A DNA stretch of 64,000 nucleotides from Heliocidaris erythrogramma (GCA_025617745.1 CM046870.1:24347501-24411500); one strand, 5' to 3'. Counted from the stretch's first letter, positions 10,144 through 21,369 are shown. Notes: generated by a model not told the origin, from the sequence alone. Translations and numbers: made by a program.

Positions 10144-10400
10144 TCCACAAGGCCAAGACGACGCCATACCGACCTTCGGGTAATGGCCAGGTGGAAAGGT
10201 ACAATCGTACCTTGATGGATGCTGTCCGGTGCTATATCGGGCGGACCCAGAATAAGTGGGACGAGTACCTGCCTCAGATCGCTGGAGCGCTAAGGGCTAC
10301 GGTTAACCGTAGTACCGGATATACTGCTAACCGGCTGATGCTAGGGCGGGAGGTGAATCAGCCAGCCCATCTTATGTATCCTCTACCCGGGACAGTGTGA
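10096..10400 (+). pseudogene. pol: Pol part 3: integrase core, catalytic Glu half
   Basis: Picks up the integrase core in the next register. It includes PYRPSGNGQVERYNRT, with the catalytic Glu codon at 10194. The distance from the Asp codon at 10087 is 107 nt, as expected for D-35-E once the one-base break is allowed for. The frame stops at 10398 after a further register change near 10390. Confidence 0.88.
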
Positions 10401-10760
10401 CTTGGGACCAGGAGGAATACTTGGGCAGGCTAATGAAAGCAACCCAGGCTGCTCATGAGACGGCCCGGGCTAATCTGAGGAACGCTCAGATGCGTATGAA
10501 GCGGACTACGATGTACATTCTTTCCGGAGGCAGTTCCAGGAGGGTGACCCGGTTTATGTCCTTGACACTGCAACTGTCAAGGGCAAATGTAAGAAACTGA
10601 GCAGCCCCTGGAAGGGTCCCGGGAAGGTAGTCAAAAGGTTAACCCCCGATCTGTATCGGGTGGAGCTCCGGAAGTCGGTTTCCCACCGTACACCAGGATC
10701 GGCTAAAACCGTGCCGGGACCGAGAGTTGCCGGAGTGGTGCCGAGAGGGGAGGCGAGCCG
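10397..10760 (+). pseudogene. pol: Pol part 4: integrase C-terminal segment (GPY/F-like), frame-broken
   Basis: Reading resumes as WDQEEYLGRLMKATQAAHE, then changes register near 10503-10508. Past that point a basic segment carries [13 protein letters not shown] and DLYRVELRK (about 10606-10675), which resembles the GPY/F module of gypsy integrases. The two breaks lie within ~110 nt of each other. No chromodomain is seen; the PHD finger follows instead. Confidence 0.75.
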
Positions 10761-10999
10761 ACCCGAAGCTGTGTATTGCTTATGTCGCAAACCATATGAC
10801 GAGACCCGCTTCATGATCGGCTGCGACGGCTGTGATGATTGGTTTCATGGGGACTGCGTGGGGGTAACCCTAGCGAGAGTACCCATATAGATAAATATTA
10901 TTGTCCTCTGTGTGTGGGCAGGAAAGGAAGTAAGTTTAGGTTTCCGTTCATGTGTGCGGGGACTAATTATGCTTTCCTTTTCTCGTCAACGCCCTGGTG
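10761..10999 (+). pseudogene. PHD zinc finger at the end of Pol
   Basis: A C4HC3 PHD finger spans 10777-10923. The first pair is CLC, then CDGC, then FHGDC, then the last pair CPLC. The spacing and [18 protein letters not shown] resemble PHD fingers that read histone H3 tails in chromatin proteins such as BPTF. Near 10875-10880 the register shifts: the main frame stops at 10890, while the final CPLC pair is in another frame that ends near 10999. By family knowledge such a domain could tether integration to marked chromatin. That role is inferred. Confidence 0.8.
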
Positions 11000-11702
11000 A
11001 AGTCCTTCACCAAGGACCAGTTGATTGCTATCCGCAGGGTCCGTCTGGATCGTTTGCTAGAGGAAACTAGGGTTAACGCCCTGGCGCTCTACGGCCGTAG
11101 GCCCGGAAATCCGCGGAACTCCATTCCCGTTCCTGGTGAAACCCACGGGAACTCTGTTCCTGTGTTCGTGATGAACTAATTGGTGGGGACTTTTGAGTTT
11201 CGATCATAATACTTTTGCTATATTAGCAAATGTGTAAATGTGTTTCTATATCTTCGGTTTTTTCTAATGCCCGTTGGCATATATTATGATTGTTCCAGGG
11301 AGACTTTTTCCAAATGCTCGCTCTGAGTAATGGCGGCACTGACGCCTCCTTCCCGCGCCGGAGTGACCTAGGTGAGTTTCCGGTTCTCCGCCACTCTCCG
11401 AAAAACTCAAGAAATGTACCTCTTGGGTAGGTAAGATGGCGCCGTAGTCCGGAAGGACAAGTGGACAGCTCACCGCTATGAGAGCGTGCATTATTCTGGG
11501 TAGGGAATCTCCTCTGGCATATGTTTCTAGTTTTTTGGAGCGTTGGTTTATTGAAAAAAAAAAAAAAAAAATTGTGTTCTGGTTCTATATTGCTCGTAGT
11601 TCTGGGGCAAGGAGAGAGAATTTTTTTTTTTCCTTTTCATTCGGGTGGGATTTTCCCGGGCCCATTTTGGTTATGGGCCGGGTTTTTCAAAACAGGGGGG
11701 AA
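11000..11702 (+). other. Retrotransposon 3' region and polypurine tract
   Basis: Between pol and the 3' LTR lies a 60-codon frame (10997-11179), perhaps a further pol tail, with no recognisable domain. Beyond it is untranslated DNA with A and T runs. Immediately before the LTR, AAAACAGGGGGGAA (11689-11702) has the form of a polypurine tract that primes plus-strand synthesis. Confidence 0.7.
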
Positions 11703-11921
11703 TGTAGTAGGAATTACCCCCACCCCCTATAGGGCTTTACCCATTAGAGGGCGCCATACACCTTTGGGCACGAGACTGGGTGGAAATTATGCTGAACCGA
11801 ACAAGACTGACCGAACTGGAAACTACAGAACCTTTAGTCTCGGTAAGTTCGGCGCTTTTCACCATTTACAGTAAGTTAAGTATTTACTCGTGTAGTTGAG
11901 GTCCTTAAGACCAAACCTACA
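11703..11921 (+). repeat. 3' LTR
   Basis: 219 bp, identical to the 5' LTR except for one base. Preceded by a polypurine tract and followed by TTAATACGG, which does not repeat the bases before the 5' LTR. Confidence 0.95.
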
Positions 11922-12214
11922 TTAATACGGTTGAAATGACAGGACTTAAAATATCATAACTTTTTAGTTACTTGACTTGACTTGTATCAAGATGTATGCA
12001 GTTCAATTTTTTTTGTCACATACTTTTAGCTACGCATTGGTTTCCTCATTCATGTCATCCCCGTCCATAGACTCTGCACTTTATTTTTGCGTTCTAACGA
12101 ACGAGTGGTTTCCTCATCCACGATATAGCACAAGGTTATCTTAACAGACTTAAGTTTTCGGTTAAACGCACTCACACCATCGACAAGACATGACTCACAC
12201 ACATGGGAGCTATT
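11922..12214. other. Intergenic spacer
   Basis: Short AT-rich spacer between the LTR element and foldback FB1. No feature recognised. Confidence 0.5.
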
Positions 12215-12376
12215 AGGTAGACACTTAAAGGCCAACCAAAATGACAATGGCGGAATCTCATTAATATTCATGAGAATACAAACTATGAATATGTATATAC
12301 GCATGCGCAGAAAGCTTGCGCTTAAACTTTTCGGATATAAGCTTTATTTCCGCTGTATATTGCGTGTAGTGAGCGT

Positions 12377-12435
12377 AGCTACATAGGTTAAGGCGAAGTG
12401 TATTAGTAAATGGAAGACCGTGGGTTCGATCCTCT
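12377..12435 (+). other. tRNA-like pol III box in left tip of FB1
   Basis: A-box-like CATAGGTTAAGGCG is followed at tRNA spacing by a B-box GGGTTCGATCC, reading inward. A full cloverleaf cannot be closed, so it is a tRNA-derived promoter-like relic rather than a gene. Its inverted partner is at 17219-17276. Confidence 0.6.
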
Positions 12436-12569
12436 CGACATACTTTTTTTTTTGAAGGGGGTGGGGGGGTGGTGGGTGGCGGGGGACGCGGGTAACATGG
12501 ATCTTCTCTTTTTTTCCCCCGATTGTTTTTTCTCTCTTCTCATTAAGAAAAAATTCCTTTTTTTATATT

Positions 12570-13730
12570 ATTTTGAACATTTTACTCGTTTCATGAGTGG
12601 ATATATTCAAATTACAAACTCAATCTCCCATTGACTATTTCACTTTGTATCGTGAAGTTTTAACATGCTTTGCAGTTGTGTATAAAGGGATGTCATTTTG
12701 GTTGGCCTCCTGTGTTTTCCCCCTTGATATCGCGTATAATAAATACTCTCATGTTCTATTATTTTCATCATTTTACTCGTTTCATAAGTGGATATATTTC
12801 AAATTATAACCGCAATCTCCCATTGACTGTTTTACAATGTAACGTGAAGTTTTAACATGCTTTGCAGTTGGGTATAGTGGGATGTCATTTTGGTTGGCCT
12901 CCTGCGTCATTTTGGTTGGCCTCCTGTGTTTTCCCACTTGATATCTCGTGTATAATAAATACTCTCATGTTCTATTTTTTTCATCATTTTTACTCGTTTG
13001 ATAAGTGAATATATTCAAATTATAACTTCCATCTCACATTGACTGATTTGCAATGTAGCGTGAAGTTTTAACATGCTTTGCAGTTGTATATAAAGGGATG
13101 TCATTTTGGTGGCCTCCTGTGTCATTTTGGTTAGCCTCTTTTGTTTTCCTATTACAGCTCTCATAATAAATGCTTTTATGATCTATTACTAAGTATTTTG
13201 TTCATTTTTACTCGTTTTATATGTTGAAACATTCAAATTAAAATTTCAATATCCCATTGACTGATTTGCAATGTAGCGTGAAGTTTTAACATGCTTTGCA
13301 GTTGTGTATAAAGGGATGTCATTTTGGTTGGCCTCCTGTGTCATTTTGGTTGGCCTCCTGTGTCATTTTAGTTAGCCTCCTTTGTTTTCCTATTACAGCT
13401 CTTATAATTAATGCTTTTATGATCTATTACTAAGTATTTTGTTCATTTTTACTCGTTTTATATGTTGAAACATTCAAATTAGAACTTCAATCTCCCATTG
13501 ACTGATTTGCAATGTAGCGTCATTTTGGTTAGCCTCCTGTGTTTTCCCACTTGATATCGCGTATAATAAATACTCTCATGTTCTATTATTTTCATCATTT
13601 TTACTCGATTCATAAATGGATATTTTCAAATTAGAACCGCAATCTTACATTGACTGTTTTACAATGTAACGGGAAGTGTTAACATGCTTTGCAGTTGGGT
13701 ATATTGGGACGTAATTTTGGTTGCATGGCT
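12570..13730 (+). repeat. Left tandem array of FB1
   Basis: About five to six monomers of ~195-218 bp. Anchor motifs recur at each step: TTTACTCGTTTCATAAGTGG, CTCCCATTGACT, TTAACATGCTTTGCAGTTG, and GTCATTTTGGTTGGCC. The last of these is itself present one to three times per monomer. The outer monomers are the most diverged. Confidence 0.85.
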
Positions 13731-14099
13731 CCTGTTTTCTTTGATTGAGATAAAAATCACTTGTCTTAAATTAAGCTTGTGTTGGCCTTTGTAATGACAC
13801 ATTTAGGGGCGGGTATAGTGGGGACCCCCTTCGAAGCTTTAAGTCTCTATCATTTTTTTATTTATTATTTTTTTTATTTATTTTTTTTTTTGGGGGGGGG
13901 GGGAGGAGGGTTAAAGGGGAGGGAGTAAATAAAATGAAAACCCTTATTCAACCCTAAATATCATTGTAATTAGTACATATAGATTTCCTGAAATATACAT
14001 GTACTTTTGGTTGTATATATGTATTATTAAGACAAGGGCAAAATATCAAAATATTTACAAGTCATCAAAAATGATTGGTGCACAACAAAAAAGATATAT

Positions 14100-14132
14100 A
14101 AAAAAGAATATATATATATATAATTATATAAG

Positions 14133-14179
<47 letters not shown>

Positions 14180-14182
14180 CTA
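14100..14182. repeat. (TA)n microsatellite
   Basis: Alternating TA with a few T/A interruptions, inside the centre of FB1. Confidence 0.95.
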
Positions 14183-14411
14183 TACAGTGTGTCACAGAAA
14201 AAACGAAACCGAGATTTATCGATGTTTAATCATATCTTAATCACAATTATGACAAATATTTGTAAAGATTGCATCCTCTTCTTTCATTTGATGTCACTCA
14301 TAATTATGATACATACGTCACGCATGAGTGAATAAAGACAATATGAAGCAGGGCTACCAAAAATTCGTTTGGCCAGCTATTCTGAATTTCAAAGAAATAA
14401 CTCACATTTCT

Positions 14412-15875
14412 AGGGCTTGTCTCGATATGGTGGGTGCGGGAGCGGGAGCGGAATGGGAGCGGAACCACCCTTTCGAGACAACCCCCGATTATCTCGATGA
14501 CGACGCGTTCCCAGCGAGAAGTTCAATGAACGCGCCACTTCGCGAGAACAACGGGGGGGGGGGGGGGGGCTTTCCTCGAATAGGTGTGTTGAGTAGACTT
14601 TTGTAACAGACGTTTTAGAAATTTTTGAAAAATGTACTCTTGCTGTTTTTTTCTTTTTTCTTTTGTCTAAGATGTAGAAAATATAATAAAACAGTATCTA
14701 AAAACAGCTTTTGACAAGGAAATCATTATTTGTGCAAAATAAATAGGAGAATTGAATAATTATGCATAAAAACATACGGGGACGAAAGGGCAAATGGCGT
14801 AGCTAGGATTTTTTGTATTTATTTATTTATTATTATTTTTGTTTGGCGTGACCTGGGCCCCGTAACATAAAGAGTGTTTAGCGATTAATCGCTAAACTCC
14901 GATCAAGCGCTAATAGAATATAATGTTAATTCACTGCGGCGTTTTTTTTTTGCGGGGGGGGGGGGGGGGCACAAGATGGCCATGCCCCACCCCTTATTGG
15001 TGGGTGAGTAAGAAAATAGGAAGATGAGTGAAGAAGATGAAAAAATATTCCCGGGAAAATGTAAATAGGGGTCAATTTTCGCAGACTCTGGTGGTTTCCT
15101 CCCGGGATAGGAGGGGGGGGGGGTTAATTTCCTAAATTGCCTGGATAGGGGGTCCAATATCTCAGAAAATTCCCCGGGATAGGGGGTAAAACAAATTCCA
15201 ACTTCTCCGGATAGGGGGTAACTTTTGAAAAGGATGTACGAGCATAGGCCTACCCCTTGTATGGGGAGGGGGGGGGGCGGGTACAAACGACCTTTTGATA
15301 TGCGTTTTGACATTTGATAGTGGGTATTGATAGAATGATAGTGGCATTAAAAGGTGTTTCTAACTTTGGAAAGATGATAAACACTTGGCTTATGTCAGCC
15401 CATGCCTGTAACACAATTTCACAATATTTAACAGGCCACGCCAAAAAAATAAAATAAAAAAATAAAAAATCATAGCTACGCCACTTGCCCTTCGTCCCCG
15501 TGTGTTTTAATGCATAATTATTCAATTCTCCTATTTATTTTGCACAAATAATGATTTCCTTGTCATAAGCTTTAGATACTGTTTTATTATATTTTCTACA
15601 TCTTGGACAAAAGAAAAATGAAAAAACCAGCAAGAGTACATTTCTCAAAAATTTCTAAAACGCCTGTTACAAAAGTCTACTCAACACATCCATTCGAGGA
15701 AGGCCCCCCCCCCCCCGGTTGTCTCGAAGTGGCGCGTTCATTGAACTTCTCGCTGGGAACGCGTCCATTCGAGATGGACGGGGGGGGGGGGGGGCTTGTC
15801 TCGAAAGGATGTGCCCGTTCCCGCTCCCATCCCGCTTCCGCAACCCACCCATTCGAGACAAGCCGCCCCCCGAGA
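14412..15875. repeat. Nested foldback inside FB1
   Basis: The left arm 14412-14855 and right arm 15432-15875 are inverted copies, ~430 bp each. Tips read GGGCTTGTCTCGA. Each arm has a GC-rich GGGAGCGG stretch, an oligo-G run, then a long AT-rich part ending at a GTGGCGTAGCTA-like motif and GTTTGGCGTG. The loop (14856-15431) contains a perfect 22-bp palindrome at 14876-14897 and more G runs. No protein is encoded. Confidence 0.85.
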
Positions 15876-16150
15876 CAACTACCCCCTAGGGCACAATCCT
15901 GTTCATTGTGATGTTAAGTCCAATTTGGTGTACCTTTTCTAGAGGGTGGTTTTCCTGGGGTAGTTGTCCTGAGGGTAGTTAGTTGTCCTATATAGAGGGT
16001 GGTTGCTCTAGGGGGTAGTTGTCTGGGGGGGGGGGGTAGTTGTCCGGGGGTGTTTGTCCTAGGGGTAGTTGTCTGGGGTAGTTGTCAGGGGGTAGTTTGT
16101 CCTAGAGGGCGGTTGTCATAGGAGCAGTTGTCTGGGGGTACTTGTCCGGG
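15876..16150 (+). repeat. G-rich minisatellite (GGGTAGTTGTC-type)
   Basis: About 15 degenerate copies of a 14-20-bp unit with the core GGGTAGTTGTC, spaced by CTAG or CTGG variants. G-rich on the plus strand, so it could form quadruplexes. It lies directly against the inner foldback tip, whose end (ACAACTACCCCC) is related to the unit. Confidence 0.85.
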
Positions 16151-16154
16151 TTAA

Positions 16155-17040
16155 TGATGAAAATAATAGAACATGATATTTATTATACACGAGATATCAA
16201 GTGGGGAAACACAGGAGGCCAACCAAAATGACATCCCATTACACACAACAGCAAAGCATGTTAAAACTTCACGCTACATTGCAAATCAGTCAATGGGAGA
16301 TTGAAGTTCTAATATGAATGTTTCAACATATAAAACGAGTAAAAATGAACAAAATACTTAGTAATAGATCATAAAAGCGTCTATTATAAGAGCTGTAATA
16401 TGAAAACAAAGGAGGCTAACCAAAAATGACACAGGAGGCCAACCAAAATGACACAGGAGGCCAACCAAAATGACATCCCTTTATACACAACTGCAAAGCA
16501 TGTTAACACTTCACGATACAATGTGAAATAGTCAATGGGAGATTGAGGTTGCAATTTGAATATATCCACTTAATATTAAACGAGTAAAAATGATGAAAAT
16601 AATAGAACATGAGAGTATTTATTATACGCGATATCAAGTGGGAAAACACAGGAGGCCAACCAAAATGACGCAGGAGGCCAACCAAAATGACATCCCACTA
16701 TACCCAACTGCAAAGCATGTTAAAACTTCACGTTACATTGTAAAACAGTCAATGGGAGATTGCGGTTATAATTTGAATATATCCACTTATGAAACGAGTA
16801 AAATGATGAAAATAATAGAACATGAGAGTATTTATTAACGCGATATCAAGTGGGAAAACACAGGAGGCCAACCAAAATGACGCAGGAGGCCAACCAAAAT
16901 GACATCCCTTTATACACAACTGCAAAACATGTGAACACTTCACGATACAATGTGAAATAGTCAATGGGAGATTGAGGTTGTAATTTGAATGTATCCACTA
17001 ATGAAACGAGTAAAAATGATGAAAATAATATAAACAAAGG
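16155..17040 (-). repeat. Right tandem array of FB1
   Basis: Reverse-complement counterpart of the 12570-13730 array, about four monomers. Anchors are CAACTGCAAAGCATGTTAA, AGTCAATGGGAGATTG and GGCCAACCAAAATGAC, the last in up to three tandem copies. Monomers here resemble the left monomers closely. Confidence 0.85.
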
Positions 17041-17215
17041 AAATCATTTTAGAAACATAATTATTCATTGTACTCGAATCACATCCGATACTTTCTGTTT
17101 CAACAAACATTTTTTTTTAATGAGAAGAGGGAAAAAAATCGGGGAAAAGAGAACATCCATGTTACCCTCCCCGCCCGTCCCCCCCCCCCCCCCCCCCCCT
17201 CAAAAAAAAAATCCC

Positions 17216-17276
17216 AGAGGATCGAACCCACGGTCTTCCGATTGCTAATGCACTTCGCCTTAACCTATGTAGCTAC
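17216..17276 (-). other. tRNA-like pol III box in right tip of FB1
   Basis: Mirror of the left-tip box on the minus strand: an A-box-like CATAGGTTAAGGCG, then GGGTTCGATCC. It also reads inward. The spacing between boxes matches the left copy. Confidence 0.6.
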
Positions 17277-17440
17277 GATCATTACATACTAAATCCGGCG
17301 GAAATAAAGCTTATATCCGAAACATTTAAGCGCAAGCTTATCTGCGCATGCGTATATACATATTCATAGTTTGTATTCTCATGAATATTAATGAGAATCC
17401 GCCATTGTCATTTTGGTTGGCCTCTTTAAGTGCTTACCGA

Positions 17441-17699
17441 GGTATTATCCTAGGCCTAGCCTACATGATTTTGAACACATGGGACACAAGCATAAATTGA
17501 GTTTAAAAAAAGAGAGAGACTTGCTACAAAAGCCATTATTTTCCTCTTTTTAATCGTAATAGTAATAAAAAGCATTTACCTACCAAAATTTGAGCTTAAC
17601 ATGTCTTATTTATTGATATTTAGTAGTTTTCAAAGTGAGTTTAAAAATGTCGATTGGTAGCGCTTATCGCTCCTTGAATCTGACTTCTTCTTGTCGTGG
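17441..17699. other. Intergenic spacer
   Basis: AT-rich, no gene. Ends at the 58-bp inverted repeat. Confidence 0.5.
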
Positions 17700-17757
17700 C
17701 CAACGAACGTAGAGGGCGGCAACACTTTGCAGTCTTGCTATGAGGAAGGTTCACTTC
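17700..17757. repeat. 58-bp inverted repeat, left copy
   Basis: Perfect reverse complement of 25551-25608 (begins CCAACGAACGTAGAGGGCGG). The two copies bracket 7.8 kb. They could be the terminal repeats of a DNA element, or a target repeat next to which FB2 landed. Confidence 0.85.
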
Positions 17758-20670
17758 GCTAAATTTCTGTGACCATCGTTTTCTCTCAGAGAGGTTTTTA
17801 GGTAGATTGTAGATTTGATTTTTTTTCAATTTATACTTTCAAAAACTTTTGAATTAAAATGTTAAAATCAGATGTTATGTTTAATAATATTTGTCAATGA
17901 TTTTTTATAATTTTCAAGAGAAAAAAGATTAAAATAGTTATAAATTTATCATTTTACTTTACGATACAATAATATGTATTTGTGAGGTTGCTAACGTTTT
18001 CCTGCTGTATTTCGCTGCTACTGCTGTATTTCGATTTCGATCCATGTACTATGTCCATACAGTGTGCATATATACCGTGTACATTATTGCTACACATATA
18101 TATACAGTTCTCTCTCTCTCGATCTGACCGCCTAAGTAGACTCAGACTGAGTCAGAGTCAGAGCTCGACGATGGATCAATCAAGGTTTGATTTTAGTTTG
18201 AAATGATGATGAAACAAATTTGGCAATCCAGGGTAATAAAATAGAGAGAGCTGTTATTAGTGTTAATACTAGTGTAACTGTTAGCATGCATTGTAACGTT
18301 GATAAATATGTTAAATTAAAAAAAAATGTTCGGATGCTGGATGGAGCGATGATGATCATGATGATGGATGGGGGATCAGATTCTGATGACCGGACACTTA
18401 ACAAAAATGAAAAAATAAGGTGGCTGGGCCATAAGAAATTCTTGCCGTGATCATCATCGATATATTTTTCTATAGGGCCTACCGTAAATAATATCGGGGC
18501 AAACCCACAAAATAGGGACAGGTCGGCGTACGCGTGCCATGTTTTACAATTAGGGCCTACACGGCTACAGTGCGGAGAGGCGGCAGAGGCAAAAATGAAC
18601 ACATGTAACAAGTTCATAATCAAGTTCAAAACAACTTCCAAATATATTTGAAATCACGTAATTAATGCTGTGATAATCATATTGTCCTCTTGGCTTTCAG
18701 ATTTGTAGTTGTTTGATGAAAATCATAACGATTTTGGCCAGAAATGGAGTCAAACTCGCAAATGTTTCATCGCTGAATCTGGTACAAGATCGTCGCCTCC
18801 GCCGCCGCTGGCCTGGGCTACATTTGCTTGCACACAAATGAATACAGCACGCGCAGACCGGCCCCTATTCTCCAGGTTTGCCTAATAAGTTAGATCAAAA
18901 TAGGTCTAACTTAGGCCTAACATTAACGAAGTTAACGTTAACCATAATGATAATTGTATTTTAACTTGTAACTTTTCACAAACTTGAGACAAGGTCAAAC
19001 TCAAAGGCAAGCATCATGATGTTTTTATTTTTTTTAAATTTCAAGATAGAGAGAGGGAGAGGGGTTCATATTTAGTCTTGGTTCTACTATTTGTAGACCA
19101 GAATCAAAGCACTTTAATGAGAGGTAATAATAGTACATCTCCACAGAGTAATATATCATATGGATGGCCTTGTTGTTTCACTCAATGACTTTCAGTAATC
19201 ACATTCATTAGTCTCATGTTGACTTTGATTGCCCTCAGATAAACTTGGTAAGGAACTATTAAACTTGTGGCTGATCTACTTCAAGTTCTAATAGAGCCTA
19301 ATGTTAGAGGTCTACATAACTCAACAACTGTTGGAGGTGCCGGATGTTCAAAGCGGAAAGTCCTACTATAAAAGAGTTTGATGAGACGTGAGAAAAAACA
19401 GTAGGTCTAGACCTAACTAGTTGGACCAAGACTTAATACCAAGGAGTTACCACAGGGTATTACAGCTAAAAATTATATGTCTGGTAATGGTAGTGGATCC
19501 AGAATCGGTTTACTTGGGGGGGGGGGGGGGGGGGAGTTTTTAGTTTACATTGTCCAACCAAAACAGCAACAACAACAAAAGAATTCTGAGAGAATGGACA
19601 TTTCATTTGTCCTTTTCCTTTATCCACCACTGAGATCTGTTTTCTTCAGTGTAATATTAAATTAGCTGTTTTAGTGTCTTTAAAAAAAAATTATGAGATC
19701 TTTAGGGAATGTTCAGAGTAATGTCAGTATAAATAGAATTTTTAATTATTATATTAAACATTTCATTCATTAATGCAAACAGAAACAAAACGAAATAAGA
19801 TGTGTGAATACATTACACTTTTATTAAAATCCACAAATATTTCAGGATGGATTGTACATGGAGTTAGTATTTATCCTCTTTGAAAAGATCACGAGTGAGG
19901 ATGAGCGTATCTCATTTTTTTTTCTTAAATGCATAATAATGCTTCTCTACACGACTCTCCTTCATCTATTTTACAGATGATGATGAAGATGAAGGCTTAC
20001 CGCTGAGAATGAAGACAAATTCTGAGAGGAACAAATAAATACTTAGCTGCTCCAGTTTTGCATTGTAGGTCTATGCTGTAAGAGTAAGATTGCTATCAGG
20101 GGTGTTGATCCGTTTTTGGATTAGGGGGGGGGGCAAAACACCCTAATAGTACTCTACATGATTTTTTCAACACCTCTTAATTACCAGCTTATCCACAGTT
20201 ACGGGGGAGGGAATGATATATTTTGCCCTCTCAATATTATCGGGGGGGGGGGGGGGCAACTGCCATTGCATAATCGACGCCCCTGGTTGTTATTAGTAGC
20301 TCAATACAATCTAGGTACACATATTTTTTTTCACATAAACATCCCAACTGAATTTTCTTGAGACTTTACTAATTTGGTTGCTTTTGAATAGCCTTGAAAA
20401 TTTTATGTGTCCAACTTTTTTCCTCTTTAAGTACTTTTGAGAATTCACACTTATTATTCCATTTCATATAAAGAGTTGATGCTAACTGTGTTAATAGGAA
20501 GCTCAAAGTTTCAGGGTTTTATTTTAATTCTAATTGTTGCTTGTTTAATTATCAAATACACAATGGATGCTATTTTCTACAATCTTTCCTCTTTTCTTTC
20601 AACAGATATGGATTTCTACTTCAGCTCTACTGTGAAATAGCCCCCTGCTTTGATCAACATGTATCTCTTC
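17758..20670. other. Intergenic DNA, no gene recognised
   Basis: AT-rich DNA with a GTCAGAGTCAGAG-type short repeat near 18150, a G18 run near 19517 and scattered T runs. A 153-codon minus-strand frame at 18180-18641 is hydrophobic but matches no family I know. No RNA gene found. Confidence 0.5.
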
Positions 20671-20849
20671 GGCTTTTGCTAAACAGTCGGGTAACGTCGC
20701 GTCGCGTTGGTAGAAATTTTCGAACATTTTTCAGGAAGGTGTCTTCAAGGGAACAAATTGAAAAAGAGTCCATCTCAGTATGATTTTTCCCGTTTAGCAA
20801 AAGCCCAACATGACAGGCCGTCTTGGTTAGATATATCAAGTAAATCAAT

Positions 20850-21205
20850 GGTCGTGTGTGCGTGTGTGTGTCCGTTCGTCCCTCCGTCCGTCCGTCCGTG
20901 TGTGCTCAAAAAGTTAGAAAATGCTACTTCTACGTCATTTCTAGGCCGATTTTGATTCTGGTTGTTTTATCTGATAGGGCTGAGTGGGGGCTTCCAAACT
21001 TCTACACAAAGTCATAAAATTCATCAATTATGCAAATTTATGCAAATTTATTCAAAATCGACCAAAAATGCTACTTCTCCTCTATTTCACACCGTATTTT
21101 GAATCTGATTGTTTTATCTGATAGGGCTGGGTAGGGGCTGTCAAACCTCTACACAGAATTTTGAAATTCATTAATTATGCAAATTTATTGTAATTTATTC
21201 AAAAT
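20850..21205 (+). repeat. CCGT/GT microsatellite and a tandem duplication
   Basis: A GTGT/CCGT run at 20850-20907 is followed by two ~150-160-bp direct copies starting AAATGCTACTTCT (at ~20920 and ~21068). Both carry TGTTTTATCTGATAGGGCTG and TTATGCAAATTTAT. Confidence 0.8.
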
Positions 21206-21369
21206 CAATAGAAAATGCATTTATAATCATAATACATATTATCAATAATTTGATAATTCATTTCTCACATTTATCTTCAAGGTTCTATCAGAAAATACAT
21301 AAATTAACAGCCATTCCAACACAGATCTACACTTCTGGCGGGGACATATATTACGCATCGCGTAATTAC

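Larger units (their letters stand above)
3489..11921 (+). mobile_element. Ty3/gypsy-type LTR retrotransposon with PHD finger, frame-broken
   Basis: The element is 8.43 kb. It is bounded by two 219-bp direct repeats that begin TGTAG and end CTACA. The order is LTR, long leader, gag-like frames, protease, reverse transcriptase, RNase H, integrase, GPY/F-like segment, PHD finger, polypurine tract, LTR. RT before integrase places it in the Ty3/gypsy (Metaviridae) order. The LTRs differ at one base, so insertion looks recent. Even so, the coding region changes frame several times between 5415 and 10900. The flanking five bases differ (GCGAG left, TTAAT right), so no target-site duplication is visible. 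It is probably not autonomous as sequenced. Confidence 0.95.
12215..17440. mobile_element. Foldback element FB1 (~5.2 kb)
   Basis: The outer ~225 bp on each side (12215-12440 and 17215-17440) are inverted copies. Both run from a CACTTAAAG/GGCCAACC tip through a tRNA-like box. Inward of each tip lies a tandem array of ~195-218-bp monomers, in opposite orientation on the two sides. The centre holds a second, nested foldback. TATTA flanks both ends (12211-12215, 17443-17447), a possible but unproven target duplication. No transposase is encoded. The plan recalls long-inverted-repeat foldback elements described in echinoderms and flies. Confidence 0.8.

Noticed and set aside
10997-11179. Separate accessory gene of the LTR element
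   Set aside because: Only 60 codons, no domain, and the pol tail is frame-broken here; cannot be distinguished from chance.
17068-17292. Proline-rich frame
   Set aside because: Caused by a long C run near the FB1 tip.
18180-18641. 153-codon minus-strand hydrophobic frame
   Set aside because: No recognised family, no splice or promoter support, and composition close to background.
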